Shown: positions 11,320 through 19,136 of the stretch, piece by piece
How the letters are laid out: the number at the start of each line of letters is the position of its first letter
Position numbering within the stretch: the first letter of the stretch is position 1
Assembly: GCF_030161615.1 (NCBI RefSeq)
Contig: NZ_BSUN01000001.1
Coordinates: 2,294,001 to 2,358,000, forward strand
DNA length: 64,000 nucleotides
From: Demequina litorisediminis
GTDB taxonomy: Bacteria > Actinomycetota > Actinomycetes > Actinomycetales > Demequinaceae
Direction of reading: 5' to 3'
The notes under the pieces: model-generated
Told to the model about the DNA's origin: nothing
Seen by the model: the letters and a program-made list of their open reading frames with translations, nothing else
Databases searched by the model: none
Position numbers and translations under genes: made by a program

Positions 11320-11927
11320 CGCTCTCCTCCCCATCCATCTCGCAGTTTGATCAGGGCGTCTCTGATTCTTGCCTTCGCGGTGCCCAACGGTATCCCTAAC
11401 GCCTGCGCCGCCTCGCGGTGCGTGAACCCCTTGTAGAAACACAGATCGAGCGCCTCGCGCTGTCGTTCAGTGAGCGTCGCCAGGCCGGCCCTCACGCGGG
11501 CCGCCTGCCACTCACCGTGCATCTCCTCGATCACGTCCTCTGGTCCCTCATGGTCGACCTCTGCCGGCGCACCATGCGCCTGCAGCCGGGTCGAGTGGGC
11601 CTGCTCGGAGCGGACGCGGTCCACGGCCCGGCGGTGCGCGATGGTGAGGATCCATGCCCGCGCAGTTCCCGCCGAGCGGTCGTATCTCGCGGCACGTCGC
11701 CACACCTCGACCAACGCCTCCTGGGCGACGTCCTCGGCCATGTCACGATCGCGCACAATCCTGAGCGCGAGCCCGAACACCGCTCCCGCCACCAGGTCGT
11801 AGAGCTCCTCGTAGGCGGCGGTGTCGCCCAGGGCTGTGCGTTCCAGCAGCGCGCTCATCGCCGCCGCATCGCCGGTGGCCGCCGGGGCGGCGGCCGGGGC
11901 CGGCACAGCGCGGAGGTGTCGCTCCAT
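11316..11927 (-). CDS. sigK: ECF RNA polymerase sigma factor SigK
   Basis: 203 residues from the ATG at 11927, which follows a strong GAGGAGG ribosome site. A longer frame starts with GTG at 12050. Region 2 is visible (YEELYDLVAGAVFGLALRIV, then DMAEDVAQEALVEVWRRA) and so is region 4 (LTERQREALDLCFYKGFTHREAAQALGIPLGTAKARI). The overlapping RskA gene immediately downstream identifies it as the SigK branch of group IV sigma factors. A candidate SigK-type promoter lies at 12056-12082, suggesting autoregulation. Confidence 0.9.
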   Translation of the reverse strand: MERHLRAVPAPAAAPAATGDAAAMSALLERTALGDTAAYEELYDLVAGAVFGLALRIVRDRDMAEDVAQEALVEVWRRAARYDRSAGTARAWILTIAHRRAVDRVRSEQAHSTRLQAHGAPAEVDHEGPEDVIEEMHGEWQAARVRAGLATLTERQREALDLCFYKGFTHREAAQALGIPLGTAKARIRDALIKLRDGWGGER

Positions 11928-12055
11928 GCCGTCCTCCTCGTCCCTCGTCATGCGGCTCCATTCCGTCGTCCCTGGTGGGCACGTCGAGGCCCATCTTTCA
12001 TCATCGGTCTCCGACGCCGGGGAGGCGATCCGTGGCCGTGCCGGAATCACTCACT

Positions 12056-12082
12056 GTTCGGAACCCACCGGCCTATGGATGG
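12056..12082 (-). promoter_or_regulatory. Candidate SigK-type promoter of sigK
   Basis: On the minus strand CCATCC (12082-12077) and CCGAAC (12061-12056) are separated by 15 bp. The published mycobacterial SigK consensus is of the form CCATCC...CCGAAT, so both hexamers match or nearly match. It sits 129 bp upstream of the preferred sigK ATG, and only about 6 bp upstream of the alternative GTG at 12050, so a leaderless longer SigK is possible. The spacer is slightly short. Confidence 0.4.
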
Positions 12083-12136
12083 GTCAGCGATCGGGATGGC
12101 CCCTGTCCGGAAGGGTGCCACCACTAGCCTGGATGC

Positions 12137-12967
12137 ATGACGGTCGGTTTCGTACTGGGCGGCGGCGGAGTGCGTGGCGCCGTCGAGGTCGGCATGTTGC
12201 GTGCCCTGTTCGACGCGGGAGTGGCGCCGGACCTCATCGTCGGCACCAGCATCGGCGCCCTGAACGGTGCGGCCGTGGCTCACGACCCCACGCCGGGCGT
12301 CATCGAAACTCTGGAGAAGGCGTGGAACGCGCCCACGGCATCGGCCATCTATGGCGAATGGTGGCCGCGCCGGCTCCGACGCCTCGCCAAGTCCCGCACC
12401 CACCTGTCAAACCCGGCACCCTTGCGGGACATGATCGTGGACCTGGTGGGCCAGGACGCCACCTTCGAGGACCTCGCCGTGCCGCTGGCGGTGTGCGCGG
12501 CCTCCATCGAGCGTGCCGCGGAGACCTGGTTCGATGCGGGTCCGGTGGTCGATGCCGTCCTCGCCTCGGCCTCGGTGCCGGCCGCCCTGCCTCCCACCGT
12601 CATCGGCGGCGAGCACTACATCGACGGCGGCGTGGTGAACTCGATTCCGCTTGGCGAGGCGATCAGGCGCGGAGCCGACGAGGTCTTCGTCCTCCAGGTG
12701 GGGCGCATTGAGGAGCCGTTGCGCGCGCCGCAGAAGCCCTCCGATGTGGCCAAGGTGGCCTTCGAGATTTCTCGGCGTCACCGCTTTGCGCGCGACCTTG
12801 CCGATGTTCCCGATGGCGTGCGCGTCCACGTCCTGCCGTATGGGGGAGCCCAGGACGGTGACGAAAAACTCGGCTCTTTCCGCCGCCTCGACACCGTCAG
12901 CGCACGCATGGAGGCCGCGCACGCGGCCACCGCCGCCTACCTTGCCGAGGCGGGGGTCGGCGCCTGA
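12137..12967 (+). CDS. Patatin-like phospholipase family protein
   Basis: 276 residues. The three patatin signatures are present in order: the glycine-rich oxyanion hole GGGGVRGA (about 9-16), the nucleophile elbow GTSIGALNG (about 36-44) and the catalytic dyad aspartate in DGGVVNS (about 162-168). No signal peptide, so it probably acts as a cytoplasmic lysophospholipase or acyl hydrolase. Its stop overlaps the start of the PlsC-like gene by one base, and a third lipid-type gene follows, so the three form a tight operon. Confidence 0.88.
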   Translation: MTVGFVLGGGGVRGAVEVGMLRALFDAGVAPDLIVGTSIGALNGAAVAHDPTPGVIETLEKAWNAPTASAIYGEWWPRRLRRLAKSRTHLSNPAPLRDMIVDLVGQDATFEDLAVPLAVCAASIERAAETWFDAGPVVDAVLASASVPAALPPTVIGGEHYIDGGVVNSIPLGEAIRRGADEVFVLQVGRIEEPLRAPQKPSDVAKVAFEISRRHRFARDLADVPDGVRVHVLPYGGAQDGDEKLGSFRRLDTVSARMEAAHAATAAYLAEAGVGA

Positions 12968-14040
12968 TGTCGCGCTACTGGAGGCTGCCGCCGGTGTGGG
13001 TGCGCCGATGCGTGCTCGCGCCTCTCGTGGTCGCGTTGGCTTTCGTGTGGCTGCCGATGACCGCGTGGCTTGTGGTGGTGGTCGCTGGGGTGGTGGCGTG
13101 GGCTCTGCCAGGGCGCGTGCGTATCCTGCGCGTCGTCTTCATGGCTGGCCTGTACCTCTTGTGGGACGCCGTCGCGCTCGTGTGGATGCTGGGCCTGTGG
13201 GTCATCTCCGGGTTCGGCTGGAAGGTGCGCGAGCCGTGGTTCCAGCGCCAGCACTACGCCCTCGCGGGGACCATGCTGCGCTCGCTGTTTCAGGCCGCGC
13301 GCTGGACGCTGCGCCTGGAGATCGACACGCGCGAATGGGACATCGACGCCGTGGCGGAGGGACGTCCGCTCATCGTGGTGTCGCGCCACGCGGGTCCGGG
13401 CGACTCTTTCATCATCGTCGAGTCGCTCATCAATCGGTTTAGGCGCGAGCCCGCCATCGTCCTGAAGGACACCCTCCAGTGGGATCCCGCCGTCGATGTC
13501 CTGCTGAACCGTGTCCCCACGCGCTTTGTGGCGCCGCGCCGCTCGCGCAAGGCTGGCGCACCCGGCGGTGCGCTGTCCATCGCCACCATGGCGAGTGAGT
13601 TGCAGCCTGAGGACGCCTTGCTCATCTTCCCTGAGGGCGCCAACGCGACGCCGGGACGGCGCGCGAAGCGCATCGCCCGCCTACGCACGGCTGGACGGGC
13701 TGCGCTCGCCGACAGGGCGGAGGCGATGCCACACGTCATGCCGCCCCACCCTGGAGGCGTGCTCGCCGCCATCGAGGCGTGCCCCGAGGCTGCCGTCATG
13801 GTGGTGGCGCACACCGGACTCGAGCGACTGTCGACCGTGCGAGATGTGTGGCGCGAACTGCCGGTCGACAAGCGCATCAGGCTGCAGGGATGGACCGCGA
13901 TGCCGGATGAGATTCCCGCTGGCCGCGCCGAGCGCGAAGCGTGGCTCTATGACTGGTGGGAGACAGTGGACGCGTGGATTGACACACACCAACCCGAGGC
14001 CTCGGGCCTAGGGCGTAGCGGCGGACGGATACGTCGATGA
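12967..14040 (+). CDS. 1-acyl-sn-glycerol-3-phosphate acyltransferase-like (PlsC family)
   Basis: 357 residues. An N-terminal membrane region contains about three hydrophobic segments (residues 10-80). The PlsC domain follows, with acyltransferase motif I as SRHAGPGDSF (HxxxxD, about 139-144) and the glycerophosphate-binding motif FPEGANATP (about 220). It is longer than a minimal PlsC because of the N-terminal helices and a C-terminal extension. Start overlaps the patatin stop by one base, and its own stop overlaps the next gene (ATGA). Likely transfers acyl chains onto a glycerolipid; the exact acceptor is uncertain. Confidence 0.82.
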   Translation: MSRYWRLPPVWVRRCVLAPLVVALAFVWLPMTAWLVVVVAGVVAWALPGRVRILRVVFMAGLYLLWDAVALVWMLGLWVISGFGWKVREPWFQRQHYALAGTMLRSLFQAARWTLRLEIDTREWDIDAVAEGRPLIVVSRHAGPGDSFIIVESLINRFRREPAIVLKDTLQWDPAVDVLLNRVPTRFVAPRRSRKAGAPGGALSIATMASELQPEDALLIFPEGANATPGRRAKRIARLRTAGRAALADRAEAMPHVMPPHPGGVLAAIEACPEAAVMVVAHTGLERLSTVRDVWRELPVDKRIRLQGWTAMPDEIPAGRAEREAWLYDWWETVDAWIDTHQPEASGLGRSGGRIRR

Positions 14041-14552
14041 TGGCGGAACCCGCGCCGCGTCGATGGCGTGCCCTCTTGCGTGATGGCCGCTGGGGCATGG
14101 TCGCCCTCCAGGGATTTCTGTTCCTTGCCGTGGCGATCACCGCCATCCTGCCCGCTCCCGGCGGCACCTGGCCTACGTCGCTGGCGATCTCACTCGCGCT
14201 CGTGCTGGTGGGCGCAGCGGGTGTGCTGTGGACCGGTAGGTCGCTCGGCGGCTCGCTCACGCCCTCGCCCGTGCCCAACGGCGAGGGGATGGTGGCCGCC
14301 GGGCTTTACCGGTGGATGCGGCATCCGATGTACACCGCGCTCGACCTCATCTGTCTTGGCGTCGCGGTCGGCTCAGGAAAGTGGACGTGCTACGTGGCGG
14401 TCGCGGCACTGTGCGCCTTCTTCGAGGTGAAGACGCGGGCCGAGGAGGGCTACCTTCGCGAGGCGTACCCCGGCTATGCGCAGTACGCGGCGCGCACGGG
14501 CAAGTTCCTGCCCGGGATCGGCCGCGCGCGGGCCTCGACGCGCCTCCGCTGA
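14037..14552 (+). CDS. Isoprenylcysteine carboxyl methyltransferase-like membrane protein
   Basis: 171 residues with four to five hydrophobic segments. It carries the ICMT/PEMT-type C-terminal signature: GLYRWMRHPMYTA (the RHPxY motif) and, later, KTRAEEGYLREAYPGYAQYAART with the EE-x-L pattern that binds S-adenosylmethionine. Third gene of the patatin-PlsC operon, with an ATGA overlap. By family it methylates a membrane-bound substrate; in bacteria the substrate is usually unknown. Confidence 0.8.
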   Translation: MMAEPAPRRWRALLRDGRWGMVALQGFLFLAVAITAILPAPGGTWPTSLAISLALVLVGAAGVLWTGRSLGGSLTPSPVPNGEGMVAAGLYRWMRHPMYTALDLICLGVAVGSGKWTCYVAVAALCAFFEVKTRAEEGYLREAYPGYAQYAARTGKFLPGIGRARASTRLR

Positions 14553-14604
14553 GCCATGTCCGAGATGCCCCTCGACGGGGCGTTTGCCCCGGTAGAGTGA
14601 CGCC

Positions 14605-15182
14605 ATGGGAACCGACCGCGCGCGTCTGCTACTCCACCCCGTGCGCATGCGAGTGGTCATCGCGCTCAGCGCAGATGCCCTCACCACGCGTGATCTCCAG
14701 CGCATGATGCCGGAGGTGCCGCAGGCGTCTCTGTACCGCGCGATCGCGCAACTCAAGGACGCGGGCGTCATCGAGATCGTCACCAGAGCGACGTGGTGGC
14801 GCCATGGAGCGCACGTATCGCACCGTCGCTCAGGCGGCCATGATGACCAACGAGGAGTTCACCTCGGGCACGCCCGAAGAGTTCCTCGCCACCTTGCAGG
14901 CCTTCGCGGACCACCTGGTCGCCACGTCGTCCCGCTTCGTCGGTTCCCGCGAAGACGGCTCGTGGCGGGACGAGTTCCTGTCGGTACGCAACGGCGGCAC
15001 GTGGTTGACCGCCGCGGAGTGCGACGAGCCTCGGCGAGGACCTCGCGGCCCTGTACGCCAAGTACGAGGACAAGCCGCGGCGTGACGGTACGCAGCCGTA
15101 CTCGCTCAACGTCGCCATGATTCCCGATGCCCCGGTGGCGCGCGACGGCCAGGAGACCGAGGGAGCGCGCGAGTCGAGGTAG
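14605..15182 (+). CDS. Helix-turn-helix transcriptional regulator
   Basis: Corrected length 191 residues. There is an AGCT-type insertion at 15027 and one extra base near 14785 (ACCAGAGCG where the frame needs ACCGAGCG). The first 60 residues form an ArsR-like winged helix: LLLHPVRMRVVIALS, then TTRDLQRMMPEVPQASLYRAIAQL as the recognition helices and an IEIV wing. The C-terminal half (ERTYRTVAQAAMMTNEEFTSG, then a helical FLATLQAFADHLVA) matches a common actinobacterial regulator family whose ligand is unknown. It may control the lipid operon upstream or act on its own. Confidence 0.75.
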
Positions 15183-15216
15183 CGCGCGTCGCGAGCGAGC
15201 GCGCTGCTGACGCCCG

Positions 15217-17049
15217 CTAGCGAATGTGGAGCGACCGCTCGAGCGCGATCTCGCGCGGCACGGGCTCGCGCATGCGCCGCTGCGCCTCGATCCGGTACAG
15301 GACCGCCTCCTCGCGGTCGGCCCGCGCAAACTCGCGGCGCTGGACGCGCCACTCGCGGCGACGGTGCTGCACCTCCACGAGGTTGCGTCGCGCCATCCTG
15401 ACCTGCCGCGGCACGGCGAGCATCGCGAGCGTGTGACGGTCCACCGTGGCGATGACCACGCCCGCCACGGCGGTGAGGGCCAGCGACACCCAGGGAAGCA
15501 CCGCGGTGGAGAATGTTCCCGCGACGGCCGCGCCCAGAACCGGTCCCAGCGCGGAGCCCGCGTTAGCGGTCGAGGTGTAGACGCCGCCCGCAATCTCGGT
15601 ACGCCATGGCGCGTGCCGCATCGCCCAGTTGAGCAGGGCGGCCACCAGCACCGCCCACCCGACGGACAGGCAGATCTGGCCAGCGATCGCTGACCACTGC
15701 GTGCCAATGGTGAACGCGACCCAGCCCAGGCCCACGATCGCGCCACCCACGGCGACGGTCCGCACCGCGTGGCGGCCGAGCACATTGCCGATCGCGAAGG
15801 TGGCGGCCACCGCGAGGGAGCCGCCCAGCGCGAAGAGCACGGGCACCATCGCCATGGAGACTCCAGAGACCTCGGTGTAGAACGGCACCACGTAGGTCCA
15901 GGTGGTGGACATCGCCACGGACACCAGGAAGGCGACCACGAGCACGCGGGCAAACGCCTTGCGGTCGGGAAGGTCACCCCTGACCGTTGCCGTCGCCGAG
16001 CCTCCGCGTGACGCGGGGAGTGCCACCGCCATGGCAATGGTGAGGCCCACTCCGAGCGCGGCGAGGGCGTAGAAGGGCACCTGCCAGCCCAGTTGAGTCC
16101 CGAGCGTGGTCACGACGGGCGTTCCTGCGACTCCCGCGGCCGCCGAGCCCATCATGATGCCCGTCACGGACCTGGCGCGCAGGTGCGGCGCGAAGAGACT
16201 GGCCGCCATGGGTGCCACCATCGCCCAGAACAGGGCGTGCGCGCCGGCGGTGATGACACGGCCCACCGCCAGCATCTCGATGCTTCCAGCGGTGGCGGCG
16301 ACCGTCACGCCCGCGGTCCACACGCCGAGCGCGGTGGTCAGCGCCACCTTGCGGCTCATGCGCTTGGTGGCGAGGGTCAGCGGCACGGCCGTGATGACGA
16401 CGGTGAGGGCAAACGCGGTGGCGAGCAGGCCCACGGCCTCGACGGAAACCGACAGTCCCGAGGCGATGGCGGAGGTGAGCGCCACGATGGCGCCCTCGTT
16501 GACTCCCGCGGCGAAGGCAGCGACGGCGAGGACCGTCAGCGCCACCTTGGCGCGCCGCGGGGTCAGCGTGAGCGCTGCCTCGTCGCGGGTGCCCGGCACG
16601 GGCTCGTCGAGGACGACCGCCTCGGTGGTTCCACCGACGATCGGCACGGTCACCGTGGTGGGCTCGGCCTCGTACTGCGGCACGGGGTCGAGCACGGGCA
16701 GCGGCTGTGTCGCCGTCGCGGTCGTCGCCTCGGCGGTGTCAGCGGCGGCCGGCGCGGTCTCGTCCGCGGCCGCCTCGGCGTCGAGGATCTCGCTGACGGC
16801 AAGAGCATCGGCCTGGGTGAAAGCCGTGGGTGCGAAAAGCGATGCCGTGTCGCCCCCGGGCTCGTCCTGAAGGCCGTCGTCGTCCACCGCAGATCCGCCA
16901 GCAGGCGTCTCGTCGCGCCCCGAGTCCGCGGAAGGTTCCTCAGCGAGCGCCTGCGCCAGATCCACGATCGACATCTCGAGGGTGTCGGTCATGGAGTGTC
17001 CCGTCAGGGGCGAGGTGCGCTCCTGATCGGGGTACGGCGGGGTGCTCAC
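15217..17049 (-). CDS. MFS transporter with long acidic N-terminal region
   Basis: 610 residues from GTG 17049, chosen for the GGAGGT ribosome site 5 nt upstream. The first 150 residues or so are acidic, Ala/Asp/Glu/Thr-rich and without hydrophobic segments. Twelve probable membrane helices follow, beginning at AKVALTVLAVAAFAAGVNEG. The layout resembles AraJ-type sugar or drug efflux permeases, including the ATKRMSRKVAL loop between helices 2 and 3. A basic C-terminal tail (RRREWRVQRREFARADREE) follows the last helix. Substrate unknown. The frame is intact. Confidence 0.82.
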   Translation of the reverse strand: MSTPPYPDQERTSPLTGHSMTDTLEMSIVDLAQALAEEPSADSGRDETPAGGSAVDDDGLQDEPGGDTASLFAPTAFTQADALAVSEILDAEAAADETAPAAADTAEATTATATQPLPVLDPVPQYEAEPTTVTVPIVGGTTEAVVLDEPVPGTRDEAALTLTPRRAKVALTVLAVAAFAAGVNEGAIVALTSAIASGLSVSVEAVGLLATAFALTVVITAVPLTLATKRMSRKVALTTALGVWTAGVTVAATAGSIEMLAVGRVITAGAHALFWAMVAPMAASLFAPHLRARSVTGIMMGSAAAGVAGTPVVTTLGTQLGWQVPFYALAALGVGLTIAMAVALPASRGGSATATVRGDLPDRKAFARVLVVAFLVSVAMSTTWTYVVPFYTEVSGVSMAMVPVLFALGGSLAVAATFAIGNVLGRHAVRTVAVGGAIVGLGWVAFTIGTQWSAIAGQICLSVGWAVLVAALLNWAMRHAPWRTEIAGGVYTSTANAGSALGPVLGAAVAGTFSTAVLPWVSLALTAVAGVVIATVDRHTLAMLAVPRQVRMARRNLVEVQHRRREWRVQRREFARADREEAVLYRIEAQRRMREPVPREIALERSLHIR

Positions 17050-17088
17050 GGGGACCTCCTTCGGGGACAGCGGTAGGGCACGCAAGGA

Positions 17089-17113
17089 AACCGCGGCTCA
17101 AAGAGCCACGGTT
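17089..17113. terminator. Inverted repeat between VOC and MFS genes
   Basis: AACCGCGGCTC (17089-17099) and GAGCCACGGTT (17103-17113) form an 11-bp stem with one G-T or mismatch position and an AAA loop. It lies downstream of the minus-strand VOC gene and just upstream of the minus-strand MFS start, so it could terminate or attenuate read-through. No T-tract follows on the minus strand. Confidence 0.4.
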
Positions 17114-17228
17114 CCGGGGATGGTGGGTGGTGGAGGACAGCGGATGTCCACTGCCAGGTTAACTCTCGCGCGGGCGCGCGAGTTCCTGCCCCAAGGGTGA
17201 AGTGATGGACTCCACTCGCGGGCCCCCG

Positions 17229-17606
17229 TCACTGCGCGGCGATGATGCCGATCCAGTTGCCCGCAGGGTCCTTGAACCAGGCCGTATCAGGCATCTCGGG
17301 TGCACGGGCGATGCCGTCGTCATCGGTCCAGCCGAGCCGTTCGAGCGCGACGCCTGCCCGGCCAAGTGTCTGCGCGATGGCGGTCACGTCGGCGACCTCA
17401 AACATGAGTACGGTATGGGTCGCCGGGGCGTGGTCATTCTTCTCGTAGATCAGGGTGCGTCCGCCGCCGGGAAGGTGAAGCGTCAGCATGGGACCCATCG
17501 AGTCGAACGCCTCGACCTCGAGCCCCAGGACGTCGCGGTAGAACTCCGTGGCAGCCGCCACCGAGTCCGTCGAGAAGGTGCTGAACGCGCTGCTGTCGCC
17601 GAGCAT
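17229..17606 (-). CDS. VOC family (glyoxalase/bleomycin-resistance fold) protein
   Basis: 125 residues starting at ATG 17606 after an AAGGAC ribosome site. It is a single vicinal-oxygen-chelate unit with two beta-alpha-beta-beta-beta modules: FSTFSTDSVAAATEFYRDVLGLEV opens the first, and ALERLG...FKDPAGNWIGI closes the second. The KDPxGN terminal motif and the Glu in LIYEKND are typical metal-ligand positions. Probably a small cytoplasmic dioxygenase or binding protein of unknown substrate. Confidence 0.78.
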   Translation of the reverse strand: MLGDSSAFSTFSTDSVAAATEFYRDVLGLEVEAFDSMGPMLTLHLPGGGRTLIYEKNDHAPATHTVLMFEVADVTAIAQTLGRAGVALERLGWTDDDGIARAPEMPDTAWFKDPAGNWIGIIAAQ

Positions 17607-17704
17607 GGCGAGGTCCTTTCGTCGCGGGAAGTCCGTCCCGGCCAGTGTGCTCCTCGTGCGCCGTCTCCGCATGGCGCGCGCCGCGGGCCGCCGCCCGTGC
17701 CACC

Positions 17705-18871
17705 ATGTGCGCTGTGATTCTCCGCCTTGGCGTCGCGCTCAGTGTCGCGACGGTCCTTGCCCGCGCTGGCGGCGTCCTCACGGCCGATGCGGTGGCGGCG
17801 ACCGTGGAGCGCACCGCCCCCGTGCTGGGCTTCGCGGCGGCCATCACCGTCGTGGCGGACGTCGCCGCCCGTGCAGGGGTCTTCGAGTCCGCCGCGCACG
17901 CGGTGACGCGTGCAGCGCGGGGCAGTAGGAGGCGGCTGCTTGCGCTCGTCATCGCTGTCGCGGTCCTGTGCACCGCCTTCTTGTCGCTCGACACCACGGC
18001 GGTGCTCCTCACCCCCGTGGTCGTGGTGATGGCACGGCGGACCGCGTCCCCGGTGCTGCCGTTCGCGCTCGCCACGGTGTGGCTCGCGAACACCGCATCG
18101 CTCACGCTTCCGGTCGCGAACCTCACGAACCTGCTGGCGGCGCATCGGCTGGGCGACCCCAGCCCCGTCACGTGGCTCACCACCATTGCCCCCGCGGGCC
18201 TCGCGACCATCGCCGTCACCGTGGTCGCCCTCGCATGGGTCTCCCGTGGGTCGCTGCAGGGGAGTTTCGCGCAGCCGCCTCTTGCCCCGCCCGCCGATCC
18301 GGTCCTGTGGCGCGCGAGCGTCGCGGTCCTCGCCGTCGCGCTGCCCGCGCTGCTGCTTCCCGTCGAGCCATGGGTGCCCTCGACGCTCGCGGCGATCGCG
18401 CTCAGTGCGCTGGCGTGGGCGCGCCGCAACCACGGCGCGCCGTACCGGGCCTGGTGGCGAGACGTGCCGTGGGCAGTGCTGCTGTTCGCCGCCGGGCTCT
18501 TCGGGACGGCCGCGGCCCTCCTCGCCGCGCTCGCCGACCACCTCAGCGTGCCGGATCTCGGCGGGGGAGCGGGCGCCGTGTTCGCCACCGCGGGCGCGGG
18601 TCTGGTGGGCGCCAATCTCATCGACAACCTGCCCGCCTACCTGCTGCTGGAGCCGCTCGGGCAGACCCCTTCGCTGCTCGCCGCGCTGCTGGTCGGCGTC
18701 AACGCGGGCCCCCTCATCACCCCGTGGGCGTCGCTCGCCACGCTGCTGTGGCACCGGCAGTTGGTCGCCGCAGGCGTCGAGGTCCCTTGGCGCCGCTACG
18801 CCCTCTACGGAGCGGTGCTCGCTCCACTCGCCGTCCTCGCAGGCGCCGCCGTGGTGGCGCTGATGGCCTGA
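17705..18871 (+). CDS. ArsB/NhaD-type (SLC13-like) ion transporter
   Basis: 388 residues from ATG 17705, with about ten hydrophobic segments. Ion-transporter superfamily motifs include SLDTTAVLLTPVVVVMA (near 100) and the second-half repeat LVGANLIDNLPAYLLLEPLG, followed by VNAGPLITPWASLATLLW. These two half-repeats hold the conserved Asn-Leu-Pro and Asn-x-Gly elements of ArsB/CitM-like permeases. No arsenate reductase or ArsR gene lies alongside, so arsenite specificity is unproven; a proton- or sodium-coupled anion transporter is the safe reading. The frame is intact. Confidence 0.78.
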   Translation: MCAVILRLGVALSVATVLARAGGVLTADAVAATVERTAPVLGFAAAITVVADVAARAGVFESAAHAVTRAARGSRRRLLALVIAVAVLCTAFLSLDTTAVLLTPVVVVMARRTASPVLPFALATVWLANTASLTLPVANLTNLLAAHRLGDPSPVTWLTTIAPAGLATIAVTVVALAWVSRGSLQGSFAQPPLAPPADPVLWRASVAVLAVALPALLLPVEPWVPSTLAAIALSALAWARRNHGAPYRAWWRDVPWAVLLFAAGLFGTAAALLAALADHLSVPDLGGGAGAVFATAGAGLVGANLIDNLPAYLLLEPLGQTPSLLAALLVGVNAGPLITPWASLATLLWHRQLVAAGVEVPWRRYALYGAVLAPLAVLAGAAVVALMA

Positions 18872-18891
18872 CCCGGCCGTGGCATCGGCCG

Positions 18892-19136
18892 TCTGTCGTA
18901 CACTGGGCGTACCAGCGTCGACCCGGTTATCACCGGTGAGCCTTGCGGAAGAACGGGCCTCGGCCTCAGTAGAACCGCACGGGCAGCCCGTCATAGCGGC
19001 GTTTCCGTGGAAGCGGAGGCATGAGCGGCACCCTCGGGTGCAAGCGGGGTGGTACCGCGCTAGGTGCGTGCGAGAGGCACGCGCGAGGCGTCCTCGCACG
19101 GCAGCAACGACCACCCAGTGAAGGACGCGCACCGCG
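18892..19136 (+). ncRNA. Translational T-box riboswitch (Ile) upstream of ileS
   Basis: A canonical T-box core GGGGTGGTACCGCG lies at 19046-19059; its TGGT bulge (19050-19053) would pair with the ACCA 3' end of uncharged tRNA-Ile. A short hairpin, CCGGT/ACCGG at 18923-18936, exposes the isoleucine codon ATC (18929-18931) as specifier, consistent with the ultrashort stem I of actinobacterial ileS T-boxes. GCGTCCT (19088-19094) is perfectly complementary to AGGACGC (19122-19128), which covers the ribosome site of ileS. Uncharged tRNA should therefore free translation. No intrinsic terminator is seen. Confidence 0.88.
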
